Origin: Ehretia macrophylla
Taxonomy: Eukaryota; Streptophyta; Magnoliopsida; Boraginales; Ehretiaceae
DNA: 64,000 bases
Reading direction: 5' to 3'
Assembly: GCA_037974665.1 (NCBI GenBank)
Contig: CM075770.1
Location: 59,531,850-59,595,849 of the forward strand
In this document: positions 43,992 to 57,168 of the stretch, piece after piece
How positions within the stretch are numbered: position 1 is the stretch's first letter
Layout: each line of letters opens with the position of its first letter
The notes under the pieces: generated by a model
Seen by the model: the letters and a program-made list of their open reading frames with translations, nothing else
What the model was told of the DNA's origin: nothing
The model's database searches: none
Program-made: the position numbers and the translations under genes

Positions 43992-46900
43992 AAATTTACT
44001 ACGGGATTGAGGCCAGAGATTCAGGACCAGTTGGCCTCTCATGACTTCGATACCTATTCTGCTCTCTTTGCTGCTGCCTCTCGAGTTGAGAAGAGGAAAC
44101 TAGATGGAGCTGGTTCGAGTCAGCCGAACAAGAAACCATACCAGCCTCCAGGTCAGCAGAGGAAATTCCAAAGTCAGGGGCATAAGCAGGGCCAGAGCCA
44201 GAATAGACTAGGGAATAACCGTGGCCCGACGAAAGCAACATCAGCCTCTTCCGCCCGCGGATCCACAGGTAGTTCACCTGCTACTCAGTCCGTCAACTGT
44301 TCTTATTGTGACAGGAAGGGGCATACTGAGGCCCAGTGCTGGAGGAAGTCAGGACGATATATGAGACGTGGCAGTGATCAGCATCAGATCAAGGATTGCC
44401 CTAAACGGCAGACAGGGCAGAATTAGGGTAAACCAGCTGGTAGAGGCAAGACTCCAGTTCCTAGAGTTCAGGCTCGAGCCTATGCTATTGAGTGCGAGGA
44501 GATTCCAGATGAGACCGCTGTTGTTGAAGGTACATTCTTCATACTGAACCAACCTGTTAGGGTGTTAATTGATCCAGGTGCTACTCATTCATTTATTACT
44601 CCCTTATGTGTGGAACGTGTGAAATTGAAAGTTGTATGTTTGCCATACGATGTAGAAGTTGGTACTCCAATGGGTTCTAAACTTGTAACTAGCTCAGCTT
44701 GTAAAGCATGTAAAATCCAAATTAAGGATAGGGAATTCTCAGCCAATCTTATTGTATTACCTTTTCGAGAATATGAGGTTATTTTAGGGATGGACTGGCT
44801 AGCAAAACATCATGTCCAACTAGATTACCGGTCGAAGATTATAACGTTCCGGGTATTTGATCAATTAATACTGGAAGTTATGGGTCGAAGAGATTTCACC
44901 GGGAGTTCCATCATTTCATCTACAAAAGCAGTGAAGTCCTTGAGGAAAGGGTGCAGCGGATACTTGGCTTACCTTATCGACAAGCCGTCGGACAAAGCTA
45001 AGTTGGAGGAGATGCTGGTGATCAAAGACTATGCGGATGTGTTTCTAGAAGAATTACCCGGTTTACCCCCAAATCGGGAAATCGAGTTTGTTAGAGAGCT
45101 ACTGCCTGGCGCCCAGCCAATATCTAAAGCTCCCTATCATATGGCACCGGCCGAGCTGCAGGAATTGAAGGACCAATTGCAAGGATTGCTGTTGAAAGGG
45201 TTTGTTCAACCGAGTTCTTCACCGTGGGGTGTACCAGTTCTGTTTGTAAAGAAGAAAGACGGAACGTTGAGGCTATGCATTGATTACCGAGGACTGAACC
45301 AAGTGACTGTCAAGAATAAATACCCACTTCCACTGATCGACGAGTTATTTGATCAACTGCAAGGAGCCAAAGTGTATTCAAAACTCGACTTGAGGCAAGG
45401 GGATTATCAGTTGCGGATCAACGAGGAAGATGTGCCTAAAACGGCTTTCAGGACGAGATATGGGCATTATGAATACGTGGTGATGCCTTTTGGACTAACC
45501 AATGCCCCTGCCGCTTTTATGGATTTGATGCACAGGGTGTTTCAACCCTACTTGGACCAATTTGTGGTGATCTTCATTGATTTTATTTTGGTATACTCGA
45601 AATCCGAGGTGGAGCATGAACAACATCTGTGGTTGGTACTGCAGAAACTTCGAGAGCATCGGTTGTATGCAAAGTTTAGCAAGTGTGAATTTTGGTTGCA
45701 GCAGATTTCATTTTTGGGGCATATTATATCCCAAGAGGGAATAGCGGTAGATCCAGCAAAGATTGATGCAGTGATGTCTTGGAAGAAGCCGGAGAATGTT
45801 ACGGAGGTTCGGAGTTTTCTTGGTCTAGCCGGCTATTATCGAAGATTCGTGAAAGATTTCTCTAAGATTGCAGGACCGCTTACAAAGCTCACTCAAAAGA
45901 AAACAAAGCTCGTGTGGGATAATAAGTGTGAGAACAGCTTCCAAGAGTTGAAGAAAAGATTGACTACCACACCAGTTCTTGCATTGCCTGAAGGGATTCA
46001 AGGTTTTGTAATCTATAGCGATGCTTCGAAGGAAGGATTGGGTTGTGTGTTAATGCAAAATGGAAGAGTGATTGCATATGCTTCTAGGAAACCAAAGCCG
46101 TATGAAGTGAATTACCCAACGCATGATTTGGAGTTAGCGGCTATTGTGTTTGCACTCAAGAAATGGAGGCATTACATGTGGGGTAACCAGTTTGAAGTAT
46201 TTACTGATCATAAAAGTTTGAAATACTTGTTCTCTAAAAAGGAGTTGAATATGAGGCAAAGGCAGTGGATGGAGCTTTTGGATGATTATAACTGCTCAAT
46301 CAATTATGTGCCCGGTAAAGCGAATGTAGTTGCAGATGCCTTGAGTAGAAAAGCAAGCATGGCGAAACTGGAAGTCAAGGTATAGGAGTTGTTGGAGGAA
46401 GCATTTTTGTGGAAACCACAATTGACTCGAAAGGGGTTACTTTTTGCCACTACACAAGTCCAATCGACTTTGCTGCCTGAGTTACGGGAGGCTCAACAGA
46501 AGGACCAACAGTTTCAGAAGATTAAAGAAAGCAACGCAGATTTCAAGTTTCGTGATGATGGTGTTTGGAGGTTTAGTAATCGGATTTGTGTTCCTAATGA
46601 ACCAGAGCTGAAAAAGAAGATTCTTGAAGAAGCCCATAATTCAAGATACACTATTCACCCAGGCGGAACAAAGATGTACTGGGATTTGAAGCAATACTAT
46701 TGGTGGAATAACATGAAAAGAGAAATTACGGAGTTTGTGGCACGATGTTTGACTTGCCAGAGAGTCAAAGCGGAACATCAGCGACCCGCAGGTTTACTTC
46801 AGCCGTTATAGATTCCTCAATGGAAATGGGAACATATCACTATGGATTTTGTTATGGACCTGCCCATATTGCAAAAGGGTCATGACGCCGTTTGGGTCAT

Positions 46901-48008
46901 AGTGGATAGATTGACTAAGTCGGCACACTTTTTACCGATGAACAAGGAGGATAGTCCTGAGAAATTAGGAGATATGTATGTAGCGGAGATTGTAAGATTG
47001 CACGGGATGCCTGTGAGTATTGTATCGGATAGGGATCCTCGTTTTACTTCCCGATTTTGGAAGAGATTGCAAGAAGCTTTGGGAACGAAGTTGAGTTTCA
47101 GCACGGCTTATCACCCTCAGACTGATGGACAATTGGAGAGAACTATTCAGATTTTGGAAGATATGCTGAGGGCGTGTGTTTTGGATTTTGTAAAAGGTTG
47201 GGAGAAATATCTGTCCTTAGCGAAGTTCGCCTATAATAATAGTTATCAGGCCACTATCGGGATGGCCCCATTTGAGGCATTGTATGGACGTAAGTGTCGA
47301 TCCCCGATTTACTGGGATGAAGTAGGTGAGACGAAGACTTTTGACCCGACCCTTTTACCTGAACTGATGAAGACTGTTGATAATATCCACCTAATCCATA
47401 AACGGATGCTTACCGCCCAGAGCAGGCAGAAGAGTTATGCAGACCGACGGAGACGGAGTCTCGAGTTTGAGGTTGGCGACAAGGTGTTCTTGAAGATATC
47501 ACCCCGGATGGGACTGATTAAACATGGCAAGGGTGGAAAGTTGAGCCCGAGGTTTGTAGGACCATTTGAGATAGTTGAGAAGGTTGGCAAGTTGGCGTAT
47601 CACCTAGTATTACCCCAGAACCTCTCCAATATTCACGACGTCTTTCATATTTCGATGCTGCGGAAGTATCATCCTGATCCGTCACACATCGTGGAGCCAG
47701 AGCCGTTGCAGCTTCGGGATAACTTGTCTTACGAGGAGAAGCCCATTCGGATCCTAGACCAGTAGGATCAGGAGTTGCGCAACAGAACTATACCAATGGT
47801 GAAAGTGATGTGGGATCATCACGGAATTGAAGAAGCAACGTGGGAAAGGCGAGACCAGATGGAGCAGCAATATCCAGCTTTATTTCAAGGTAATATTGAA
47901 TTTCGGGACGAAATTCTTCTAAGGAAGGGGGATGTGAGGCCCGACCCATATTTGCATGCGATACCTCGTTTCGTGTGTCCTAATCTAGATTTACGTGCCT
48001 TGACCTAG
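43992..48008 (+). pseudogene. Gag C-terminus and Pol of element C (PR-RT-RH-IN-chromodomain), broken by four amber stops
   Basis: One frame throughout with TAG at 44424, 46383, 46809 and 47763 and no other internal stop. It reads a CCHC knuckle (CSYCDRKGHTEAQC), protease DPGATHSF at about 44571, and RT ([32 protein letters not shown]). The catalytic block reads FIDF instead of the usual F/YxDD, with Phe at 45582-45584. RNase H ([21 protein letters not shown]) follows, then integrase with an HHCC region (CLTCQRVK) and D,D35E preserved ([16 protein letters not shown]; Glu in QLERTIQ). A C-terminal chromodomain (VMWDHHGIEEATWERRDQM) sits after the last amber stop. The frame runs through the polypurine tract into the 3' LTR. 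The lost second RT aspartate means no activity even with stop readthrough. Confidence 0.93.
47921..47932 (+). promoter_or_regulatory. Polypurine tract of element C
   Basis: AAGGAAGGGGGA directly before the 3' LTR start TGTGAGG, after TTTCGGGACGAAATTCTTCT. It overlaps the end of the pol frame. Confidence 0.88.
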
Positions 48009-51000
48009 GTTTAAGAATGGTATTCATTTTATGTGCCATACATTGATTTAGGGTAGCGTGTATTTACTTGAAAAACATGCGTTGGTCTCGTAGTTCGTGT
48101 CCTACCTCAGAGTGCGTGCCCTAGACCTAGGAAAGCGTGCCTTCACACTAATCGAGAAAGCATCTTACACTGAACACTAGACTATTAAACAATCCTACAA
48201 AATCCACTATCAATATTATAATCCTAATTCAACTCACTAAAAGACAAAAATCCACCAAACACAAAACATTCTTCATTCTTTATTCCTTATTCTTTTTGCA
48301 CTTTCAAGACACAATTAAATAATGATCAAAAGTTGACAAAATTCAGCATTTTTTGTAGCCTTGGCCGACCCCTAGGTGGTGTTTATGCATGCTTATTCAA
48401 TTCGACTTAATTCCTAGACATATTATGACATTCTATGACACAAATGCATACAAAATTGCTCAAAAATCTCCTCAATTCCTCACCATTCTCGACCAATCAA
48501 TCATGCCCATGCTAGCAATTTTAAATTCCATATTGAAGACACAAAAAATCAGAATTTTGCTGCCCACGGCCGACATGGTCATCAAAATTTGCAAGGCCTT
48601 CTTTTTTTTTTTTGTCATTTCTTCTTTCATTTCTCTTTCTTTTCTCTCACTTCCTTCTCAATTTCCCTCTCTCTCTCTCGGCCTTGGCTGAGTTCTCTCC
48701 ATCCTTAGCTCATCTTCTTCACACTATAGTCAACCAAGTTAAGCAACAAGCAAGGAATTCGAGCAAGCTAGCTAGAGTTCGAAAATCACACATGCCTGTC
48801 CTTGAAGTCTTCTATTCGGCCTAGGTAAGTTTCATGGCTTCCATTTCTTTTCGTCTTGCTCTAACCTCATGCATGTGCTAAGAGATTGGTCACTAAGCTA
48901 GGAAATAGAGAAACTCTAGTTGGAATCTCGGATAAGCAAGAAGAAGAAGAGATTGAGCTTCAACAAGTTTTTGTGCATCTTCTTGGTTGTTTGCTAAGGT
49001 GAGGGCTAAAACCTTTTGAAATTCCTTCAAAAATTCACATGCAAGATCATAAATGTATGTCTTTGCTTCTGTACTTGAGTTATATGTTCGTTCATGAGCT
49101 TAAACAACAATGTATGGCAAGATCTTGCCTTGAAAGTGGTGATAGGTGAAGTCAGATTGTTGACAGCTCTCTGACCAGTCTGATTCGAGGTAAGTTTATC
49201 TAGGCAAATGATGTTGAAAATACTTGAAAATTGGTAGGTTAATAGTTTTGACAGTTTTGAACATTTTTCACAGAAATAGGATGAAGCTAATTTTGAATCT
49301 AAGGTCCTAAAAATGGCAAATCTTTAAAATGTGTCAAAATCTGGAAATCTGAGAAAAATGAAGCAGGTTTTGGCAGATGCACTGACCTTGTAGAACGAAC
49401 CGGATTTGAATTAGTTAATGATGTCCAAAATGTATGAAAATTGGTCTGCTGCTATATTTTTCAGTTCTGGACATTTTTGTGGGAAATGGACTAAGGCTAA
49501 AACTGACCCTAAGACCTCAAAAATGTCAATTACTGAAAAGTGTGCAAATCTGGACAGTTTTGTGCTATTCCACTGTTTCGGCTATATCTAATGATCCTGA
49601 ACTCCAATTGATTCAAGGTTTGTTTCTGACTTTATTTAACTTCGTAAGCTTTAATTTGACATCTTATTCATTGGATTTGGAGATTTTTTGGTTATCCTAT
49701 TGATTCTGAGAAAACAGCCTATTGCAGTAAAGGTTTCACTTAGTTATATGCTTGGAAAATTGTTGTAACATCTCTTGTGGTACTAATTGCTTGGAATTGT
49801 GGTGTTGGGATGTTGTGTGGACTGTTTTGAGTACTTGAGGATGTTTGAATTGAATGATGCATGACTTTAGAATGATCTTGAGTTGACTTAGGGTTCAATC
49901 ACACGGTTAAGCATGAAACGGAAACCCTAATGACTAGGTAGTCTTGCTAAGTGTTGATCATTTGGATATTGTGTGGAAATTATATGCTTAGTGGGCTGCC
50001 CGTAAATGTCTTATAACTTCAAAGGTGATTGTGACCATTGCATGTTGACAAATAGGCTTTTCTTGCACCCGAACCTATGTTGATGTCATTGCATGTTGAA
50101 TAATCTTATCACTTGAACACGTGGGCTTCGTAATGAGTTATATGTCCTGTTTTATGTGTGTTACATGGCTGCCCGTTTAATTTTCATATAACTCTATATG
50201 CCTTTCCAGTAAAATTTCATGTCTTATCGTGCCCTACTTGTTTACCTGTCAATGTGCAATCTTATGACTGTCCGGAGGCAATCTACTTTGTTGTCCTCCT
50301 ACTGTGATATATTACCTGTCATAAGTGTGCATTGCATACAAGGTTGCAACCTTTCCTGTCGGCATGGTAGCGATCATGCACACCGGGCGGCATCGGGCTT
50401 GCCGGTGGACCCGTGACTACCATGGTCCCATTCCCTCTCTCGCTTGGGGGCTAGACTTCCTCGGAGAGTTGGGTCGTAGGATTTCGGGGTACTTCCGGAG
50501 TACACCCACCTGGCGTGTTTTGGGGATGTTTTGAAGTCGGCCGCAACAACTGGTTCCGGAACTGATCTGAGAACAAAAGCTCACTATATCCTTTTTACTA
50601 TGTGTATAAGTACTCTCGCTTGGTTCCTAGAGAACCTCGGGGATGAAAGACTGGTATTTCTATTCCTGTACTTGTATTATTGTTATATTCATGCTTGCAA
50701 AAGGATTTCATAAGTTGAACCAGAAAATGAGTTTCAAAACCTATTTCTCGTTCCCCCTCGCTGAGTTTATAAGGACTCACCCTCTTTTATCATCTCAGGT
50801 GAAGAAGACCCAAAACAGGTACCTGAGGATGGTGTGCCTAATGATGAACCCCTGGAGTGATTGGCTATCATTGTTTGCTTTGCTTGAATATGGCTACTTG
50901 TGAACTTTATGTTACTTGAAGACTATTTCCTTTTATGTTGCTCAATGTTGTGATGTAAAAGACCCCCGTTGTAATTTGGGGTCTAATTTTTGTTTGTACT

Positions 51001-51492
51001 TATATTAAGTAGACTGATGCTAGACATTACTATGATCGTTTTGCTTTATTACCGCTAGTATCTATCATAGGTTATGACGTATTAGTTCAGGACTAAGTAA
51101 TGAACTTATTCAATCTTAAACAGGTACTTGCTAATAAGCTAAGATCAACAGGTACTTTTGTTACGAGGATAAACAAATAAACGAGACATAGTATCATGCT
51201 AGGTTATAAATCAAACGAGACATCAAGATAACCAATAGGCGTTTCAATTGATGATAAATAGCAATCTTAGTTGAAAATCAACTTGAGATAGTAAATTTTG
51301 AGGCGTTTAGAGAATTAGGTTAAACCAAATAGCCCAATTACAACCGTTTTACTGCCGGTTTTCCAGAAAACTTTGGAGTTTAGGCTAAAAACGATAAGTG
51401 TTAAAACTTCATAAACAGTTAAGTATGTGATATTACCTGAATGTTTAGTTCACACCCTAGTCTAACCTTATAGGCCGGGTTGGGGCGTGACA
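47933..51492 (+). repeat. Element C 3' LTR
   Basis: 3560 bp. Differs from the 5' LTR by many substitutions in the first 130 bp and a short deletion near 48040, and by fewer afterwards. It ends GGGGCGTGACA and is followed by the CACAG duplication and normal 5S spacer. Confidence 0.93.
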
Positions 51493-51760
51493 CACAGCGA
51501 GCAAGCTAGCTGCCCTCATCGTAGAGCTCTCGGAGAGCTTTGCAACGGTATGCTGTGCGCCACGTAACTCCTTACGGATCAAAAGTTATGGGCACCGGAG
51601 CGACGGAGACTTGGTCACAAGCCTTATGCCCTCGATTTGCAGGCCCAGCCTCCACGTGATGCGAAGTTGTCTTGCCCAAGGTGTCGTGGGATTCGATAAT
51701 AGAAATGTAGTGGATAAAGTATCTTGGCAACCCTAACCAGAGCAAAAAAAGTTGAAAAGG

Positions 51761-51879
51761 GGGGTGCAACACGAGGACTTCCCAGGGGGTCACCCATCCT
51801 AGTACTACTCTCGCCCAAGCACGCTTAACTTCGGAGTCCTAATGGGATCCGGTGCATTAGTGCTAGTATGATCGCACCT
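51761..51879 (-). rRNA. 5S rRNA gene copy 22
   Basis: One of the best copies: four substitutions (nt 1, 15, 39, 42). All three internal promoter boxes match the consensus. Shares GGAGTCCT with copies 25 and 26. Confidence 0.94.
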
Positions 51880-52433
51880 GTCATGTTGAGGGCACAATTC
51901 CTTTATGTGTTAACTGTTCACATTCCCAGCCCAGAGAGATGGCCCATTGAAAAGGCCCAATGGGCTTAACGACAACACATCTGCTTCAACAACGCAGCAT
52001 CCTCGCAAGACTTGATATCGACGCATTGTAGGGCCCTCTAATGTCCAGCGAGTAAGGTTGTCGTCCTTTTAACTGCTCACGACGTACGATCCGAGACGGA
52101 AAAACAGCGCAAAAGAAGAAAAGTGGCCCGAAACTGAGGAAAACATTCGATTTTGGGCTCCAAAAATGGGCAAAGCGGGCTAGCTGCCCTTGTCGTAGAG
52201 CTCACGGAGAGCTTTACAACGGTATGTTGTGCGCCGCGTAACTCCTTACGGATCAAAAGTTATGGGCACCGGAGCGACGGAGACCTGGTCACAAGCCCTA
52301 CGCCCTCGGTTTGCTAGCCTAGCCTCCACGTGAAGCGGAGTTCTCTTGCCCATGGTGCCGTGGGATTCGATAATAGAAATATGGTGGATAAAGTATCTTG
52401 GCAACCCTAACCGGAGCAAAAAAATTGAAAAGG

Positions 52434-52552
52434 GGGGTGCAACACGAGGACTTCCCAGGGGGTCGCCCATTCTAGTACTACTCTCGCCCAATCACGCTTA
52501 ACTTCAGAAATATGATGGGATCCGGTGCATTAGTGCTGGTATGATAGCACCC
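52434..52552 (-). rRNA. 5S rRNA gene copy 23, nt 43-44 variant
   Basis: A43T/C44T plus the AGAAATATG change shared with copy 20. Also altered at nt 6, 61, 81 and 88 (box C). Confidence 0.9.
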
Positions 52553-53110
52553 GTCATGTTGAGGGCACAATTCCTTTATGTGTTAACGGTTCACAGTCCC
52601 AGCCTAGAGAGATGGCCTATTCAAAATGCCCAATGGGTTTAACGACAACTCATCCGCTTCAACAACGGAGCATCCTCGCAAGACGTGATATCGACGCATT
52701 GTAGGGCTCTCTAATATCCCGCTAGAAAGGTTGTCGTCCTTTTAACTGCTCACGACGTACTATCCGGGACCCAAAAAAAGAGCAAAAGAAGAAAAGTGGC
52801 CCGAAACTGATGAAAACGTTCGATTTTGGGCTCCAAAAAAGGCACAGCGAGCAAGCTAGTTGCCCCCGCCGTAGAGCTCTTGGACAGATTTGCAACGGTA
52901 TGCTGTGCGCCGCGTAACTCCTTGCGGATCAAAAGTTATGGGCACCGGAGCGACGGAGACTTGGTCATAAGCCCTACGCCCTAGGTTTGCAGTCCCAGCT
53001 TCCACGTGAAGCGAAGTTCTCTTGCCCAAGGTGCCGAGGGATTCGATAATAGAGATGCGGTGGATAAAGTATCTTGGCAACCCTAACCGGAGCAAAAAAA
53101 ATTGAAAATG

Positions 53111-53228
53111 GTGGTGCAACACGAGGACTTCCAGGGGGTCACCTATCCTAGTACTACTCTCGCCCAAGCACGCTTAACTTTGGAGTTCTGATAGGATCTG
53201 GTGCATTAGTGCTGGTATGATCGCACCT
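53111..53228 (-). rRNA. 5S rRNA gene copy 24
   Basis: 118 bp with one base lost near nt 98. Changes at about nt 1, 30, 36, 48, 85 (box C) and 118. The spacer upstream of it is the empty counterpart of the element C insertion site (about 53520). Confidence 0.9.
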
Positions 53229-53787
53229 GTCATGTTGAGGGCACAATTCCATTATGTGTTAACGATTCACAGTCCCAGCCAAGAGAGATGGCCCATTCAA
53301 AAGGCCCATTGGGCTTAACGACAACCCATTTGCTTTAACAACGCAGCATCCTCGGAAGACGTGATATCGACGCATTGTAGGGCCCTCTAATGTCCAGCGA
53401 GCAAGGTTGTCGTCCTTTTAACAGCTCACGACATACGATCCGGGACGGAAAAACAGAGTAAAAATCAGAAAAGTGGTCTGAAACTGATGAAAATGTTCGA
53501 TATTGGGCTCCAAAAATGGCACAACGAGCAAGCTAGCTGCCCCCGTCGTAGAGCTCTGGAAGAGCTTTCTGACGGTATGCTGTTCGCCGCGTAACACCTT
53601 GCGGTTCAAAAGTTATGGGCACTAAAGCGACGGAGACCTGGTTACAAGCCCTACGGCCTCAGTTTGTTAGCCCGGCCTCCACGTGATGCGAAGTTGTCTT
53701 GCCCAAGGTGCCGTGGGATTCGATAATAGAAATGTGGTGGATAATGTGTCTTGGCAACCCTAACCGGAGCAAAAAAAAATTTAAAGG

Positions 53788-53906
53788 GGGGTGCAAGACA
53801 AGGACTTCCCAGGGGGCCACCCATCCTAGTACTACTCTCGCCCAAGCACGCTTAACTTCGGAGTCCTGATGGGATCCGGTGCATTAGTGCTGGTATGATT
53901 GCACCC
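53788..53906 (-). rRNA. 5S rRNA gene copy 25
   Basis: About five substitutions (nt 6, 42, 90, 107, 110). Shares CAAGAC at the 3' end with copy 26. Boxes A and the intermediate element are clean. Confidence 0.93.
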
Positions 53907-54464
53907 GTCATGTTGAAGGCACAATTCCTTTACGTGTTAACGGTTCACATTCCCAGCCTAGAGAGATGGCCCATTCAAAAGGCCCAATGGGCTTAACGAC
54001 AACCCATCTGCTTCAACAACACAGCATCCTCACAAGACGTGATATCGACGCGTTGTAGGGCACTCTAATGTCCCGCGGGTAAGGTTGTCGTCCTTTTAAC
54101 AGCTCACGACGTACGATCTGGGATGGAAAAACAAGGCAAAAGAAGAAAAGTGGCCTGAAATTGATGAAAATGTTCAATTTTTGGTTCCAAAAAGGGCACA
54201 ACGAGCAAGCTTGTTGCCCTGGTCGTAGAGCTCTCGGAGAGCTTTGCAACGGTATGCTATGCGCCGCGTAACTCCTTATGAATCAAAAGTTATGGGCACC
54301 GGAGCGACAGAGACTTGGTCACAAGCCCAACGCCCTCGGTTTGCAGGCCCAGCCTCCACGTGATGCGAAGTTGTCTTGCCGAAAGTGCCGTGGGATTCAA
54401 TAATTGAAATGTGGTGGATAAAGTATCTTGGCAACCCTAACCGGAGCAAAAAAAATTGAAAAGG

Positions 54465-54583
54465 GGGGTGCAAGACGAGGACTTCCCAGGGGTCCACCCA
54501 TCCTAGTACTACTCTCGACCAAGCACGCTTAACTTCGGAGTCCTTATAGGATCCAGTGTATTAGTGCTGGTATGATCACACCC
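54465..54583 (-). rRNA. 5S rRNA gene copy 26
   Basis: About eight or nine changes, including nt 6, 25, 29, 36, 39, 42, 66 and 110, and a GGGTCC rearrangement near nt 90-91. Confidence 0.9.
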
Positions 54584-55140
54584 ATCATGTTGAGGGCACA
54601 ATTCCTTTATGTATTAACGGTTCACATTCCCAGCCTAGAGAGATGGCCTATTCAAAAGGCCCAATGGGCTTAACGACAAGCCATCTGCTTCAACAAAGTA
54701 GCATTCTCGCAAGACGTGATATCGACTCATTGTAGGGCCCTCTAATGTCCCACGAGTAAGGTTGTCATCCTTTTAACAGCTAACGACGTACGATCCGGGA
54801 CTAAGAACCGAGCAAAAGAAGAAAAGTGGCCTGAAACTGATGAAAACGTTTGATTTTGGGCTCCAAAAAGGGCACAGCAAGCAAGCTAGCAGCCCCCGTC
54901 GTAGAGCTCTACGAGGGCGTTGCAACGGTATGCAGTGCACTGCGAAACTCCGTATGGATCAAAAGTTATGGGCACCAAAGCGACGGAGACCTGGTTACAA
55001 GCCCTACGCCCTCAGTTTGCTAGCCCGGCCTCCACGTGAAGCGAATTTGTCTTGCCCAAGGTGCCGTTGGATTCGATAATAGAAATGAGGTGGATAAAGT
55101 ATCTTGGCAACCCTAACCGGAGCAAAAAAAATTGAAAAGG

Positions 55141-55259
55141 GGGGTGCAACACAAGGACTTCTAAGTGGGTCGCCCATCCTACTACCACTTTCTCCCAAGC
55201 ACGCTTAACTTCGGAAATCTGATGGGATCTGGTGAATTAGTGTCGGTATGATCGCACCC
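55141..55259 (-). rRNA. 5S rRNA gene copy 27, nt 43-44 variant
   Basis: Heavily altered: A43T/C44T, several changes in the intermediate element (CTACCACTTTCTCCC on plus), box C (GTCGCCC) and nt 98-95. Likely a pseudogene. Confidence 0.86.
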
Positions 55260-55817
55260 ATCATGTTGAGGGTACAATTCCTTTATGTATTAACGGTTCA
55301 CATTCCCAGCCTAGAGAGATGGCCTATTCAAAAGGCCCAATGGGCTTAACGACAACCCATCTGCATCAACAACGCAGCATTCTCGCAAGACGTGATATCG
55401 ATGCATTGTAGGGCCCTCTAATGTCCCGCGAGTAAGGTTGTCGTCCTTTTAACAGCTCACGACGTACGATCCGGGACGGAAAAACAGAGCAAAAGTAGAA
55501 AATTGACCTAAAACAGATGAAAACGTTTGATTTTGGGCTCCAAAAAGGGTATAGTGTGCAAGCTAGCTACCCTCGTCGTAGAGCTCTCGGAGTGTTTTGC
55601 AACGGTATGCTGTGCGCCGCGTAACTTCTTACGGATCAAAAGTTATCGGCACCGGAGCGACGGAGACTTGGTCATAAGCCCTACGCCCTCGGTTTGCGGG
55701 CCCAGCCTCCACGTGAATTGAAGTTGTCTTGCCCAAGTTGCCGTGGGATTCGATAATAGAAATGTGGTGGAGAAAGTATCTTGGCAACCCTAACCGGAGC
55801 CAAAAGAATTGAAATGG

Positions 55818-55936
55818 GGGGTGCAACACGAGGACTTCCCAGGGGGTCACCCATCCTAGTACTACTCTCGCGCAAGCACACTTAACTTCAGAGTTCTGAT
55901 GGGATCCGGTGCATTAGTGCTGGTATGATCGCACCT
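55818..55936 (-). rRNA. 5S rRNA gene copy 28
   Basis: Four substitutions (nt 1, 46, 57, 65). The nt 57 change is in box A. Confidence 0.93.
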
Positions 55937-56494
55937 ATCATGTTGACGGCACAATTCCTTTATGTGTTAACGGTTCACAGTCCCAGCCTAGAGAGATGGC
56001 CCATTCAAAAGGCCCAATGGGCTTAACGACAACCCATCTGGTTTAACAACGCAGCATCCTCGCAAGACGAGATATTGACGTGTTGTACGGCCCTCTAATG
56101 TCCCGCGAGTAAGGTTGTCGTCCTTTTAGCAGCTCACGACGTATGATCCGGGACGGAAAAACTGAGCAAAAGAAAAAAAGTGGCCAGAAACTGATGAAAA
56201 CGTTCGATTTTGGGCTCCAAAAATGGCACAGCAAGCAAGCTAGCTGCCCATGTCGCAGAGCTCTCGGAGAGCTTTGCAACGGTATGGTATGCGCCGCGTA
56301 ACTCCTTACGGATCAAAAGTTATGGGCATCGGAGCGACGGTGACCTGGTCACAAGCCCTATGCCCTCGGTTTGAGGGCCCAGCCTCTACGTGAAGCGAAG
56401 TTGTCTTACCCAAGGTGCCGTGGGATTCGATAATAGAAATGTGGTGGATAAAGTATCTTGGCAACCCTAACCGGAGCAAAAAAAATTGAAAAGG

Positions 56495-56613
56495 GCGGTG
56501 CAACACGAGGACATCCCAGGGGGTCACCCATCCTAGTACTACTCTCACCCAAGCACGTTTAACTTCGGAGTTTTGATGGGATCCGATGCATTAGTGCTGG
56601 TATGATCGCACCC
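56495..56613 (-). rRNA. 5S rRNA gene copy 29
   Basis: About six substitutions (nt 28, 41, 56, 67, 101, 118). The downstream-on-plus spacer shares GCCTAATGGG and TGTAAGGCC with copy 32. Confidence 0.92.
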
Positions 56614-57168
56614 GTCATGTTGAGGGCACAATTCCTTTATGTTTTAACGGTTCACAGTCCCAACGTAGAGAGATGGCCCATTCAAAAGGCCTAATGGGAT
56701 TAACGACAACCCATCCACTTCAACAATGCAGCATCCTCACAAGACGTGATATCGATGCGTTGTAAGGCCCTCTAATGTCTCGCGAGTAAGGTTGTCGTCC
56801 TTTTAACAACTCACGACGTACGATCCGGGACGAAAAAACAAAGCAAAAGAAGAAAAGTGGCCTAAAACTTATAAAAACGTTCGATTTTGGGCTCCAAAAA
56901 CGGGCACAACGAGCAGGTTGCCCCCGTCGTAGATCACTCAGAGAGCTTTGCAATGGTATGCTGTGCGCCGTGTAACTCCTTACGGATCAAAAGTTATGTG
57001 CATCGGAGCGACGGAGACCACGTCACAAGCCCTATGCCATCAATTTGCGGGCCCAGCCTCCACGTGAAGCGAAGTTGTCTTGCCCAAGGTGCCGTGGGAT
57101 TCGATAATAGAAATGTGGAGGATAAAGTATCTTGGCAACCCTAACCGGAGCAACAAAAATTGAAACGG

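Larger units (their letters stand above)
39549..51492 (+). mobile_element. Element C: chromovirus (Tekay/Del-like Ty3/gypsy), degenerate
   Basis: 11,944 bp, flanked by CACAG (39544-39548 and 51493-51497). Removing element plus one duplication leaves the flanking 5S genes 676 bp apart, exactly one unit, so it is a simple single insertion. 5' LTR 39549-43123, primer site 43130-43141, gag from 43384, pol to about 48008, polypurine tract 47921-47932, 3' LTR 47933-51492. Integrase ends in a chromodomain. LTRs of about 3.6 kb, the chromodomain and the Met primer site fit the Tekay/Del clade. The LTRs differ visibly, most at their first 130 bp, so it is older than B. Confidence 0.95.
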
